DNA from: Halanaerobiales bacterium
GTDB lineage: Bacteria > Bacillota_F > Halanaerobiia > DY22613
Reading direction: 5' to 3'
DNA length: 7,087 nt
NCBI GenBank assembly: GCA_023128035.1
Contig: JAGMES010000203.1
Location: 1 to 7,087 of the forward strand
The notes below the pieces were generated by a model. The model did no database searches. It saw nothing but the letters and a program-made list of their open reading frames with translations, and was not told the origin of the DNA. Positions within the stretch are counted from its first letter, which is position 1. Every line of letters starts with the position of its first letter. Below are positions 1 through 6,923 of this stretch, piece after piece. The position numbers and the translations under genes were made by a program.

Positions 1-21
1 CACTAAAACAAGGATTGAAAC
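1..21 (+). CRISPR. partial CRISPR repeat, 3' end (array cut by the left window edge)
   Basis: The first 21 bases end in AAGGATTGAAAC. ATTGAAAC at 14-21 is the typical last eight bases of type I-B repeats and becomes the 5' handle of the crRNA after Cas6 cleavage, predicted here between bases 13 and 14. A usual repeat is about 30 nt, so some 9 bases lie outside the window. The orientation means the array is read in the + direction and extends to the left, with its leader on the far side. No second copy follows within the next 70 bases, so this looks like the last repeat of the array. Only one copy is visible, so the call rests on the handle sequence and the adjacent I-B cas operon. Confidence 0.8.
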
Positions 22-65
22 TTAAAAATTTGTAAAACTGATGTAACATTACCTTCTGATCTTCA

Positions 66-74
66 TGGTATAAT
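66..74 (+). promoter_or_regulatory. possible upstream promoter, extended -10 only
   Basis: TGGTATAAT is a perfect TGnTATAAT extended -10 element (TATAAT at 69-74). The expected -35 position (about 46-51, ACATTA) does not resemble TTGACA. If used, it would start a transcript near base 81 with a cas8b leader of nearly 190 nt. In AT-rich DNA such matches occur by chance, so this is a weak call. Confidence 0.3.
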
Positions 75-181
75 GTATAAAATTATAAAATAGACGAAGT
101 AGCTTTTTCGATTTTAAAGGAATTAAAAAAATTTGGGTATAGCATTAATTACTAAATTCATTAAAATACTTGCTTGACTAA

Positions 182-210
182 TTGCATAATTAAACCAAAA
201 ATGATATAAT
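182..210 (+). promoter_or_regulatory. likely sigma-A promoter of the cas operon
   Basis: TATAAT at 205-210 is preceded by TG at 202-203, giving a perfect extended -10 (TGATATAAT). TTGCAT at 182-187 lies exactly 17 nt upstream as a partial -35. Transcription would start around 216-218, about 50 nt before the cas8b start codon. A TTGACT at 174-179 looks better as a -35 but is 25 nt from this -10, too far to work with it. An inverted repeat TAATT-GCAT-AATTA (179-192) covers the -35 and could be a regulator site, although it is all A/T apart from the centre. Confidence 0.6.
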
Positions 211-255
211 AAAAGTGATTTAAAAAAAGTAATAAATAACGAATTGAAGAAGAAA

Positions 256-263
256 AGAGGTGA
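256..263 (+). promoter_or_regulatory. ribosome binding site deciding the cas8b GTG start
   Basis: AGAGGTGA is a near-complete match to the anti-Shine-Dalgarno complement and stands 5 nt before GTG 269-271. The nearest ATG (276-278) is out of frame, so this site decides the GTG start. Confidence 0.8.
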
Positions 264-268
264 ATTAA

Positions 269-2092
269 GTGATTCATGCAATTAAGAAAATTGGCGAATA
301 TGCTTCAAAAAAGGGGGAGACTACACTTTTAGAACAATTGGTAGATGATCCAAATGATAACGGTAAGTATAATACAGTAGTTTTTATTATTTTTAGAGTT
401 AATGAAGATGAAGTAACTTATGCTGGAATCGATATTGAGGAGTACACTAAAAGAAAACTTATTAAATATGCTTATAAAAAAGGTGCAGCTAGGGGGGGAG
501 ATTTAACGCCTACTTCAAAAGTAACTGAATTTAAAAAGACTTTAGAGCGTATTGTTAAGCCGATTGAAAAGATATCTAAAAACTTAGATGAAAATAATGA
601 TGATGACAGAATTTTGATGAGAATTTCTTTTATGCTACATGACATAGAGATTATGCAAAGGATTCTAGCAGATTTAGAGAAATTAACTTATGATGGAAGT
701 GTAGTATTAACAATTAGAGTAGATCAGGGTGAATCACAAAAATATGTTGGAGATTTCCCGAGATTAACTTCAGGCTTACTAGAACAGTTTGAAAAATCAC
801 TTTATTTTAGAAGTTCATTTAATAAAGATGAGAAAGAATCAATAGGGAAAAATAATCAATGCTATGTTTGTTCCAAAATTAGTGATAAAACCTATGGTTA
901 TGCTGCTACATTTGCATTTTATACATTAGATAAGCAAGGTTTTTCTAGTGGTGGTTTTAAACGTGGTGATGCCTGGAAAAACTACCCTGTATGTCCTGAG
1001 TGTGCTTTTGATTTAGAAATAGGTAAAAAATATATAGAAAATAAACTTTCAGCTACATTTTCTAACTTAACATATTTTATATTACCAAAAAATATTTTTG
1101 CTGAGAATGAGGAAGAAGCAGAAGAATTATTTGATATTTTAGGTGACTTAGAATATAAAAGAAAAATGTCCTTAAAAGATGATACGATTACAGGAATAAC
1201 TGGAGTACAAAATGATCTGTTGTCATTAATGAAAGATTATTCTAACTATACTAATTTTAACATTATGTTCTATGATTCACCGAAAGGAAGTAGTGAATTT
1301 AGAATTTTACTCTATGTTGAAGATGTACTTCCATCAAATATGAGGAGAATATTTAAAGCAAAAGATGAGGTTGAAAAATTACCTTTGTTTAATAATTTGC
1401 CTGGTAAAAATAATAAACAATTCAATTTAAGGTTTAGTTTTAAAACAATACATCAATTCTTTCCCACAAAACATTTTTTAAAAACCTTTTTAGAGATATT
1501 AAACAATATCTTTACACAAAGAAAAATATCTTATGATCTATTAGTTCATAGATATATGGATGTTATCAGAGAAAAGTATTGTAATAATGAGTCAATTTGG
1601 CTGGACACTCTTAAAGCCATGGAAATTTTATTTTTCCTAGAAAAGCTTGATTTGCTTAATAGAGAAAAGGAAGGTGAAGTTACGATGGTGATTGAAAACA
1701 AAGGATATGAAGAACAATTTAAAGAATTTTTTATAAAATATACAACATTTTTTGATACTGATGCCAAGAGAGCAGTATTTTTAGTGGGAGTGTTGGCCCA
1801 GAAATTGTTGAATATTCAAGCTAAGGATCGAAATGGAGCAACTCCTTTTAGAGCGAGGTTAAATGGGTTAAAACTTAATGAAAAGATTATTAAAAGATTA
1901 CTACCAGAAGTTCAAAATAAATTAGAAGAATATGATAAAAATTATTATAATAAATTGGAAGTTCTAATTGCAGAGTATCTTTTGGTTAGTGATTTTTCGA
2001 TTTTCTCAAATGATGAAATCTCTTTTTATTTTACTGTAGGAATGAATCTTGCAAATAAGTTTCAATTTGAAAAGAAAGAAAAGGGGGAATAG
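269..2092 (+). CDS. cas8b: Cas8b (Csh1 family), large subunit of type I-B Cascade
   Basis: Large subunit of the type I-B crRNA-guided surveillance complex. In this family it binds near the crRNA 5' end, reads the PAM of the target DNA and helps recruit Cas3. The 607-residue length fits the Csh1/TM1802 group. A zinc-ribbon-like pair of CxxC motifs is visible: C198-Y-V-C201 and C242-P-E-C245, the second inside YPVCPECAFDLEIGKKY, a typical Csh1 segment. The C-terminal ~135 residues are mostly helical in character, rich in Lys, Glu and Leu, and match the place where I-B large subunits carry the Cas11-like small-subunit domain. Translation starts at GTG behind a strong ribosome binding site. It is the first gene of the operon, and cas7 starts 3 nt after its stop. 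Cas8b sequences diverge strongly, so the name rests on the Cys motifs, size and position before a clear Csh2. No frameshift or truncation is seen. Confidence 0.93.
   Translation: MIHAIKKIGEYASKKGETTLLEQLVDDPNDNGKYNTVVFIIFRVNEDEVTYAGIDIEEYTKRKLIKYAYKKGAARGGDLTPTSKVTEFKKTLERIVKPIEKISKNLDENNDDDRILMRISFMLHDIEIMQRILADLEKLTYDGSVVLTIRVDQGESQKYVGDFPRLTSGLLEQFEKSLYFRSSFNKDEKESIGKNNQCYVCSKISDKTYGYAATFAFYTLDKQGFSSGGFKRGDAWKNYPVCPECAFDLEIGKKYIENKLSATFSNLTYFILPKNIFAENEEEAEELFDILGDLEYKRKMSLKDDTITGITGVQNDLLSLMKDYSNYTNFNIMFYDSPKGSSEFRILLYVEDVLPSNMRRIFKAKDEVEKLPLFNNLPGKNNKQFNLRFSFKTIHQFFPTKHFLKTFLEILNNIFTQRKISYDLLVHRYMDVIREKYCNNESIWLDTLKAMEILFFLEKLDLLNREKEGEVTMVIENKGYEEQFKEFFIKYTTFFDTDAKRAVFLVGVLAQKLLNIQAKDRNGATPFRARLNGLKLNEKIIKRLLPEVQNKLEEYDKNYYNKLEVLIAEYLLVSDFSIFSNDEISFYFTVGMNLANKFQFEKKEKGE
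1669..1677 (+). promoter_or_regulatory. internal ribosome binding site within cas8b
   Basis: GGAAGGTGA, preceded by AAAA, is a strong Shine-Dalgarno sequence placed 7 nt before the in-frame ATG at 1685. It looks better than most sites in front of the full genes of this operon. This is the expected layout for separate translation of Cas11b. Confidence 0.7.
1685..2092 (+). CDS. cas11b: predicted Cas11b small subunit, internal start within cas8b
   Basis: This is a nested gene in the same frame as cas8b, starting at codon 473 (MVIENKGYEEQF) and ending at the cas8b stop, for 135 residues. Work on type I-B, I-C and I-D systems has shown that the small subunit Cas11 is made from an internal start in the large-subunit gene. 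Several copies line the Cascade complex and stabilise the crRNA-DNA hybrid. Here the support is the strong internal Shine-Dalgarno, the in-frame ATG, the product size (small subunits are about 100-150 residues) and the apparently helical, charged sequence. The earlier in-frame ATG at 1619 (codon 451) has no ribosome binding site. Expression is inferred; the sequence only shows that the start signal is present. Confidence 0.7.
   Translation: MVIENKGYEEQFKEFFIKYTTFFDTDAKRAVFLVGVLAQKLLNIQAKDRNGATPFRARLNGLKLNEKIIKRLLPEVQNKLEEYDKNYYNKLEVLIAEYLLVSDFSIFSNDEISFYFTVGMNLANKFQFEKKEKGE
2082..2088 (+). promoter_or_regulatory. ribosome binding site of cas7
   Basis: AGGGGGA lies within the last codons of cas8b, 7 nt before ATG 2096. 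Ribosomes ending on cas8b (or on the nested cas11b) would pass straight over it, which suggests translational coupling. Confidence 0.75.
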
Positions 2093-2095
2093 TAG

Positions 2096-3001
2096 ATGGG
2101 AAATTTACAGCAAAGAATAGAAATTCTATTTTTGTATGATATTAAAGATGCTAATCCGAATGGTGATATATTGAATGAAAACAAACCTCGTATTGATGAA
2201 GAAACTGGAATTAATCTTGTAACTGATGTTAGATTGAAGAGAACTGTTAGAGATTATCTATATGAGTACGAAGGATTTAATGGTAGTGATGATAAAGATA
2301 TCTTTATAAGAGAGATTAGAACTGAAGATAATTATATTCAGGATGGTAAGACAAGAGCCAAAGATTTTAAAGAAGATGCTAAGACAATTTTGGATACATG
2401 TATTGATATAAGATTGTTTGGGGGAGTTATTCCTGTTAAGGGGAATCCGATAACATATACTGGCCCTGTACAATTTCAAATGGGAAGATCACTACACCCT
2501 GTTCAGATTGTTCACATTAAAGGTACTGGTGCTTTTGCATCCAAAGCTAAAGCTACTCAGAAAACATTTAGAGAAGAATATGTTTTACCTTATTCTCTTA
2601 TAGCTTTTAATGGGATAGTAAATGAAAATGCTGCTAAATATACACAAATGACAGAAGAAGATTTTCAATTGCTTAAAAAAGCAATTTGGTTTGGAACTAA
2701 AAATTTGATTAGTCGGTCTAAATTTGGACAAATACCAAGATTGTTGCTTACGATTACATATAAAACTCCTGGCTTTTTTATTGGTGAGCTAAGAAATTAT
2801 CTTGAACTCAAAACAGATATGAGACCTGAAAAAATTAGGGATGTATCAGATTATCAGTTAGATGTCACAAAATTAGTGGGTTTATTAACAAAACACAAGG
2901 AACACATCGAAAATTGTGAGGCAATGTTAGATGAGAGAACTCAAATAATGTATAATGGAGAAATTGTTAAAAATAATTCTGAATTTAAATTTGTAAGGTA
3001 G
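2096..3001 (+). CDS. cas7: Cas7 (Csh2 family), crRNA-binding backbone of type I-B Cascade
   Basis: RAMP-fold protein that polymerises along the crRNA spacer and forms the Cascade backbone, presenting the guide for pairing with DNA. The 301-residue length is usual for Csh2. Family signatures are easy to see: DANPNGD at residues 18-24 followed by ENKPRID and TG, then VTDVRLKR (42-49), DIRLFGG (104-110), GPVQFQMGRSLHPV (123-136) and GTGAFASKAK (143-152). The first block, with NPNGD and the VTDVRLKR segment, is the most recognisable mark of the I-B Cas7 group. The ATG start is fixed by AGGGGGA just upstream. The gene sits between cas8b (3-nt gap) and cas5 (4-nt gap), the normal I-B order. It appears intact. 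This is the gene that fixes the subtype most firmly. Confidence 0.96.
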   Translation: MGNLQQRIEILFLYDIKDANPNGDILNENKPRIDEETGINLVTDVRLKRTVRDYLYEYEGFNGSDDKDIFIREIRTEDNYIQDGKTRAKDFKEDAKTILDTCIDIRLFGGVIPVKGNPITYTGPVQFQMGRSLHPVQIVHIKGTGAFASKAKATQKTFREEYVLPYSLIAFNGIVNENAAKYTQMTEEDFQLLKKAIWFGTKNLISRSKFGQIPRLLLTITYKTPGFFIGELRNYLELKTDMRPEKIRDVSDYQLDVTKLVGLLTKHKEHIENCEAMLDERTQIMYNGEIVKNNSEFKFVR

Positions 3002-3005
3002 GGGA
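2995..3005 (+). promoter_or_regulatory. ribosome binding region of cas5, two possible starts
   Basis: AAGG at 2995-2998 is 7 nt before ATG 3006, and AGGGGA at 3000-3005 is 6 nt before ATG 3012. Both starts have a usable site. The region overlaps the cas7 stop codon (2999-3001). Confidence 0.5.
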
Positions 3006-3740
3006 ATGAAAATGACTACCAAAACTTTAGTATTTGATATTTGGGCAGATTATGCCCATTTTAAAAAATATTTTACAACAACTTCACCACTAACATTTTC
3101 AATTCCACCTAAAACAGTGATATATGGTATTCTTGGAGCCATAATTGGTTTAGAGAAAGATGAGTATCTTGAGTATTTTCAAAATGAGTGTAAAGTTGGT
3201 ATTCAGATTCTTAATCCAATTAAAAAAGTACGTATAGGTTTAAATTTAATTGATACAAAAAAAGCTAAAGGTATTGGATGGAATAGAATTGAACAACGAA
3301 CACAAATAAGGACTGAATTTCTTAAAGATCCTAAATATCGCTTATATATTGCCCATGATAATTTGAAAATATATGAAGCATTAAAAAAGTATATACAGAC
3401 ACATAAATCTGTTTTTACGGTTTCATTGGGTTTAAGTGAGTGTTTAGCAAATTTTAGGTATGTTGGTGAAGAAGAAGTTGAAAGAATTCAAGGTAATGAT
3501 GAATTTGTTGAAGTAGTAACATCTTTTCGTATTGATGATGGCAATGTTAAAAAAGGTGATATCAATTTTGATGAAAGTGGAAAAGAATACTTTTTGGACA
3601 AAGTTGCTATTGAAATGAAACCAGACCGTGAGGTAGTAGATTATGGACAGGTTTTATTTGAACGTAGTGGAAAGGGTATTAAGCTAAGACCTCAATATTA
3701 TTACAGAATTTCATCTGGTGAAAATATTTTATTTATTTGA
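3006..3740 (+). CDS. cas5: Cas5 (Cas5h/Cas5b type), 5'-handle-binding subunit of Cascade
   Basis: RAMP protein that caps the 5' handle of the crRNA and links Cas8b to the Cas7 filament. It has 244 residues, normal for the family. The N-terminal Cas5 signature is clear: LVFDIWADYAHFKKYFT (8-24), then TSPLTFSIPPKTVIYGILGAI (26-46). Later marks are IEQRTQIRTEFLKDPKYRLYI (95-115), which resembles the conserved RT-rich strand of I-B Cas5, and VSLGLSECLANFRYVGE (139-155). A separate Cas6 is encoded, so this Cas5 need not process crRNA as the I-C type does. An alternative start at 3012 (MTTKTLVF, 242 residues) has a slightly better placed G-rich site; the two cannot be told apart from sequence alone. 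It lies 4 nt after cas7 and 12 nt before cas3. Confidence 0.93.
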   Translation: MKMTTKTLVFDIWADYAHFKKYFTTTSPLTFSIPPKTVIYGILGAIIGLEKDEYLEYFQNECKVGIQILNPIKKVRIGLNLIDTKKAKGIGWNRIEQRTQIRTEFLKDPKYRLYIAHDNLKIYEALKKYIQTHKSVFTVSLGLSECLANFRYVGEEEVERIQGNDEFVEVVTSFRIDDGNVKKGDINFDESGKEYFLDKVAIEMKPDREVVDYGQVLFERSGKGIKLRPQYYYRISSGENILFI

Positions 3741-3745
3741 AAGGA
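3741..3745 (+). promoter_or_regulatory. ribosome binding site of cas3
   Basis: AAGGA begins directly after the cas5 stop (TGA 3738-3740) and is followed 7 nt later by ATG 3753. It is a weaker site than the AGGGGGA motifs used by cas7 and cas6, in keeping with a nuclease needed in small amounts. Confidence 0.6.
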
Positions 3746-3752
3746 AAGTATT

Positions 3753-6173
3753 ATGAATAGACCGATATATTCACATCCTGGGAAATTGTTAAAAGATCAT
3801 GTGACAAATGTGATGGAACTGGGGTTATTAGAATACAGAAGAAAATCTTTGAATTTTAGTGATCTTCATAAAAAAGAAATTTTAATGAAAGTGGTTTTAA
3901 TAACTCATGATTTTGGAAAAGCTACAAGCTTTTTTCAAAAAAAGTTATATGATGATAGTTATAATGATGAAAGAGCTAATCATGGGTTATTTTCTGCTCT
4001 TTTTACTAATTATATTTTACAGCAATTAATTGGTGATGAATTTTTATCTTCGATTGGTTTTGCTTGTGTAGCCAGACATCATGGGAATTTAAAAAATTTT
4101 GAAGATCTCTTACAGTTAAAAGAAAGGGAATGGAATTTAGTAGAAGAACAGTTTGTGAGTATAGATTTAGAGTATTTAGATATGATTTTAAAAAGTGTTG
4201 ATATAAACATTATGTTGAAAAGTATTAATTTTACAACTTTGAGAAAATATTTCGAGCCAGCAAATCAAAGGCGTGTATATAGAAAACTGCGTAGAACTAA
4301 GAACCATTTTGCAGAAAATTATTTATTACTTAATATGATTTTTTCTATTTTAATATTTGCGGATAAAGGAGAAGCGATCTATTATAGTAATGATCATTCT
4401 TTTGAGGAACTAAAAAATATGATTTGTAGCAGAATTGAATTACCGCCAAACTTGGTGGATATGTATAAAGAGATAAAAGGTTGGAATGCAACAAAAGAAC
4501 CAATAAACTTGAAGAGAAATGAAATTTATTCAGAAATTATAGAAAATGTGGAAAATTTAGACCTTGAAGAAAAAATATTTTCAGTGAATGTTCCAACTGG
4601 TACTGGTAAAACGCTGGCTACACTTTCAGCTGCGCTACATTTATGTAAAAGGTTAAAAGTAGAGACAAAATGTGCTTATCGAATAATCTATACTTTACCA
4701 TTCACTTCTATTATTGACCAAAATTATGATGTTTTTCAAAAAGTCTTTGAAGCTAATAAGATTGAATTAGATGAAAAAGTTTTGTTGAAACATCATTATC
4801 TTACTCCTAAAAAATATAAATGGTCGGAGGAATACGATGATCAGAAACCTGATATTTCCGAATATATGGTTGAGATCTGGAATTCTGAAATAGTTGTGAC
4901 AACTTTTGTACAGTTATTGCATACAATTTTTTCACATCGGAACCGTAGTTTAAAAAAGTTTCATCAGCTGTCTAATTCAATTATTCTATTAGATGAAGTT
5001 CAATCAATTCCATATAGATATTGGAGTTTAGTAAGAGAAACTTTAAAAGAGATGGGTAGATTATTTAATTGTTATTTTGTATTGATTACAGCTACAATGC
5101 CTTTAATATTTGATGAATCTCAGGGAGAAATTACAGAACTGGCAAAATCGAAAGAAGACTATTTTAAATTTTTTGACCGAATTGAGCTTAATCTTGGCTA
5201 TCTAAAAACACCTATGACTCTTGAAGACTTTCAAACATTATTACTTGAAGATATAATGGAATATGAAAATAAAAGTTTTTTGGTAGTATTAAATACTGTC
5301 GGAACATCTATTAAACTGTACGAATCTTTAAGGGAGGTATTAGATTCTTCAAATTTAATTTATCTCTCAACAAATATTATTCCTCTTCATCGTCTTCAAA
5401 GAATAGATGATATTAAAAAATCTAAGGAGCCAAAAATCATTATCTCCACACAGATGGTTGAAGCAGGTGTTGATATTGATATAGATCGGGTATATAGGGA
5501 TTTTGGTCCATTAGATGCAATTAATCAGACATGTGGTAGATGTAACCGTAATTTTGATATTTCAAAAAAAGGTAAGGTAACAGTGGTTAGCTTAATAAAT
5601 GAAAATCACAATAATAAAAGATATTGTGAGTATGTTTACAGTGATATCTTGTTATTTGCAACTGAGGAAACACTAAAAAATCAACCTACAATTCTTGCAG
5701 AAAAAGAATTTTATCAGATGAATAAGCAGTATTTTGCTAAAGTTAATCGTAAAAAAAGTGAAGATCATTTTGATGTATTATCTGAAAGAATGAAACAACT
5801 GCAATATACGTTGGCTTTTGAAGATGATAGGGATGTTGAAACGAAAGAGAGTAAAGTATTTCGTTTGATAGATAAGGATCAAGATGCAGTGAACTTATTT
5901 ATCGAAATTGATGAAAGAGCTCAAAAAATTTGGGGTGAGTATCTTAAAACACAAAAAATTAGTGATTCTTTTGCTAGAAAAGCTGCTTTTGAAAAGATAA
6001 AAGGTGACTTTTTGAATTATGTAATAACGATTCCGAAATCGGTGGCGAAAAAACGATTAGAATCCTCACAACTTGAAAAAGTATTTAATCATATCTCTAT
6101 AGAACAAATCCAGTTATATGATTTTGACACAGGTTTTATTCGAGATAATAAAGAAACTAGTAGTTTTTTTTAG
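3753..6173 (+). CDS. cas3: Cas3 HD nuclease-helicase of type I-B system
   Basis: Effector enzyme recruited by target-bound Cascade; it unwinds and degrades DNA 3' to 5' using ATP and metal ions. At 806 residues it is a full-length fusion of nuclease and helicase. The N-terminal HD domain (about 1-240) shows H16, the paired H52-D53 in THDFGKAT, H77 in NHGLFSA, H109-H110 in ARHHGN and D204 in FADKGEA. The SF2 helicase part carries Walker A PTGTGKT (281-287), the DExH-type box DEVQ (414-417), motif III TATMP (446-450), motif V STQMVEAGVDID (565-576) and motif VI QTCGRCNR (592-599). All expected catalytic residues appear present, so the enzyme should be active. The stop is reached through a run of eight T (6164-6171), and the cas6 frame is open across it. 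Confidence 0.97.
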   Translation: MNRPIYSHPGKLLKDHVTNVMELGLLEYRRKSLNFSDLHKKEILMKVVLITHDFGKATSFFQKKLYDDSYNDERANHGLFSALFTNYILQQLIGDEFLSSIGFACVARHHGNLKNFEDLLQLKEREWNLVEEQFVSIDLEYLDMILKSVDINIMLKSINFTTLRKYFEPANQRRVYRKLRRTKNHFAENYLLLNMIFSILIFADKGEAIYYSNDHSFEELKNMICSRIELPPNLVDMYKEIKGWNATKEPINLKRNEIYSEIIENVENLDLEEKIFSVNVPTGTGKTLATLSAALHLCKRLKVETKCAYRIIYTLPFTSIIDQNYDVFQKVFEANKIELDEKVLLKHHYLTPKKYKWSEEYDDQKPDISEYMVEIWNSEIVVTTFVQLLHTIFSHRNRSLKKFHQLSNSIILLDEVQSIPYRYWSLVRETLKEMGRLFNCYFVLITATMPLIFDESQGEITELAKSKEDYFKFFDRIELNLGYLKTPMTLEDFQTLLLEDIMEYENKSFLVVLNTVGTSIKLYESLREVLDSSNLIYLSTNIIPLHRLQRIDDIKKSKEPKIIISTQMVEAGVDIDIDRVYRDFGPLDAINQTCGRCNRNFDISKKGKVTVVSLINENHNNKRYCEYVYSDILLFATEETLKNQPTILAEKEFYQMNKQYFAKVNRKKSEDHFDVLSERMKQLQYTLAFEDDRDVETKESKVFRLIDKDQDAVNLFIEIDERAQKIWGEYLKTQKISDSFARKAAFEKIKGDFLNYVITIPKSVAKKRLESSQLEKVFNHISIEQIQLYDFDTGFIRDNKETSSFF

Positions 6174-6178
6174 GGGGA
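6172..6178 (+). promoter_or_regulatory. ribosome binding site of cas6, decides its start
   Basis: AGGGGGA overlaps the cas3 stop codon (TAG 6171-6173) and stands 5 nt before ATG 6184. This rules for the 6184 start over an in-frame ATG at 6118 that lies inside cas3 without a matching site. Confidence 0.8.
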
Positions 6179-6183
6179 TCAAG

Positions 6184-6858
6184 ATGCAAATTAAGCAAGT
6201 TATATTACAGTTTGAGATTAGTGAAGAACTACCAAAAAACTATGGTCATTATTTACGAGGTTATGTTGGTAATTTATTTTCAGAATCTTTGTTTCATAAT
6301 CATCTTGATGATGATAAATTTAGGTATGCTTATCCATTAATTCAATACAAGATTATTGATAAGAAACCGACAGTTATTGGACTTGGAGCTGGGACAACTC
6401 TTGTTAACAAACATTTCTTAGATTTAGATAAATTAGTTTTGGGAGATAAGGTTTTTGAAGATTTTGAAAGAAAAATGAAGATTGATACTGTTGATTTATC
6501 TTTTGCTTCGACTATGAACTATTGTTATGAATTTTTGACTCCCTGGATGGCTTTGAATCAAAAAAATTATCGACTTTATAAAGATAAGCAGAAGAATTTG
6601 GATAGTTTTGATGAAAAAGTTTTTTTTCAAAAGATACTTGTCGGGAATATATTAAGCTTTGCAAAAGCAATAGATTGGTGGGTGAATTCACAAATTTTTG
6701 TTCTTCCAGAAATTAAGTCAACCAAAATTCAATTTAAGGGTCAACAAATGTTAGGTTTTGTTGGTAAGTTTTATTCAAATCTTGTTTTACCAGATTTAAT
6801 AGGGCTTGGCAATTCCCCAGCTAGAGGTTTTGGAACTATAAGAAAAGTAAAGAGCTAG
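6184..6858 (+). CDS. cas6: Cas6 crRNA-processing endoribonuclease
   Basis: Metal-independent RNase that cuts the CRISPR precursor within each repeat, leaving the 8-nt 5' handle (here ATTGAAAC). The 224-residue protein has a conserved-looking N-terminal block NYGHYLRGYVGNLF (19-32), PLIQYKIIDKKPTVIGLGAG (51-70) and the C-terminal glycine-rich loop GLGNSPARGFGTIRKV (207-222), the hallmark of Cas6/RAMP proteins. It resembles the Cas6 group often found with I-B and III systems in Firmicutes, and is not the cas6 that usually opens I-B operons. Catalytic His cannot be fixed by eye; candidates are H22, H38 and H40. It starts 10 nt after cas3 and is the last gene of the operon. The start is chosen by its ribosome binding site; the 22 extra residues from 6118 overlap cas3 and look non-native. 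Confidence 0.87.
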   Translation: MQIKQVILQFEISEELPKNYGHYLRGYVGNLFSESLFHNHLDDDKFRYAYPLIQYKIIDKKPTVIGLGAGTTLVNKHFLDLDKLVLGDKVFEDFERKMKIDTVDLSFASTMNYCYEFLTPWMALNQKNYRLYKDKQKNLDSFDEKVFFQKILVGNILSFAKAIDWWVNSQIFVLPEIKSTKIQFKGQQMLGFVGKFYSNLVLPDLIGLGNSPARGFGTIRKVKS

Positions 6859-6923
6859 GTATAAAAAATAAAATAGAAAATTTTTGGGTAAACAAAAATA
6901 TTTGAGTAAAATAATGGAAAAAG

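Larger units (their letters stand above)
22..268 (+). other. non-coding region between CRISPR array end and cas operon
   Basis: This is 247 nt of very AT-rich sequence without a supportable gene on the + strand; the few ATG codons are followed by a stop within six codons. It holds the operon promoter, a second extended -10-like element, a repeat-like stretch at 231-248 and the ribosome binding site of cas8b. A weak hairpin is possible around 87-115 (CGAA at 95-98 with TTCG at 107-110, flanked by AAAAT and ATTTT with a bulge). It lacks a GC-rich stem and a clean T run, so I do not call it a terminator for the array. Confidence 0.7.

Noticed and set aside
22..90. A further spacer and repeat after the repeat at 1-21
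   Set aside because: No sequence resembling the repeat end occurs at the expected distance of about 35-70 nt.
87..115. Terminator for the upstream CRISPR array
   Set aside because: The stem is short, AT-rich and bulged, and the T run lies inside the structure rather than after it.
174..179. TTGACT as -35 of the cas promoter
   Set aside because: It is 25 nt from the TATAAT at 205-210, and no -10-like hexamer lies 16-18 nt downstream of it.
1546..1767. 73-codon open frame on the - strand inside cas8b
   Set aside because: It lies antisense to a well-supported gene, has no convincing ribosome binding site or family resemblance, and its composition is that of a complement shadow.
2258..2479. 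73-codon open frame on the - strand inside cas7
   Set aside because: It is antisense to the strongly conserved Csh2 core, with no recognisable domain or start signal.
6118..6183. Longer Cas6 start giving 22 extra residues
   Set aside because: It would overlap cas3 by 56 nt and lacks a suitable ribosome binding site, whereas ATG 6184 has AGGGGGA at the right distance.
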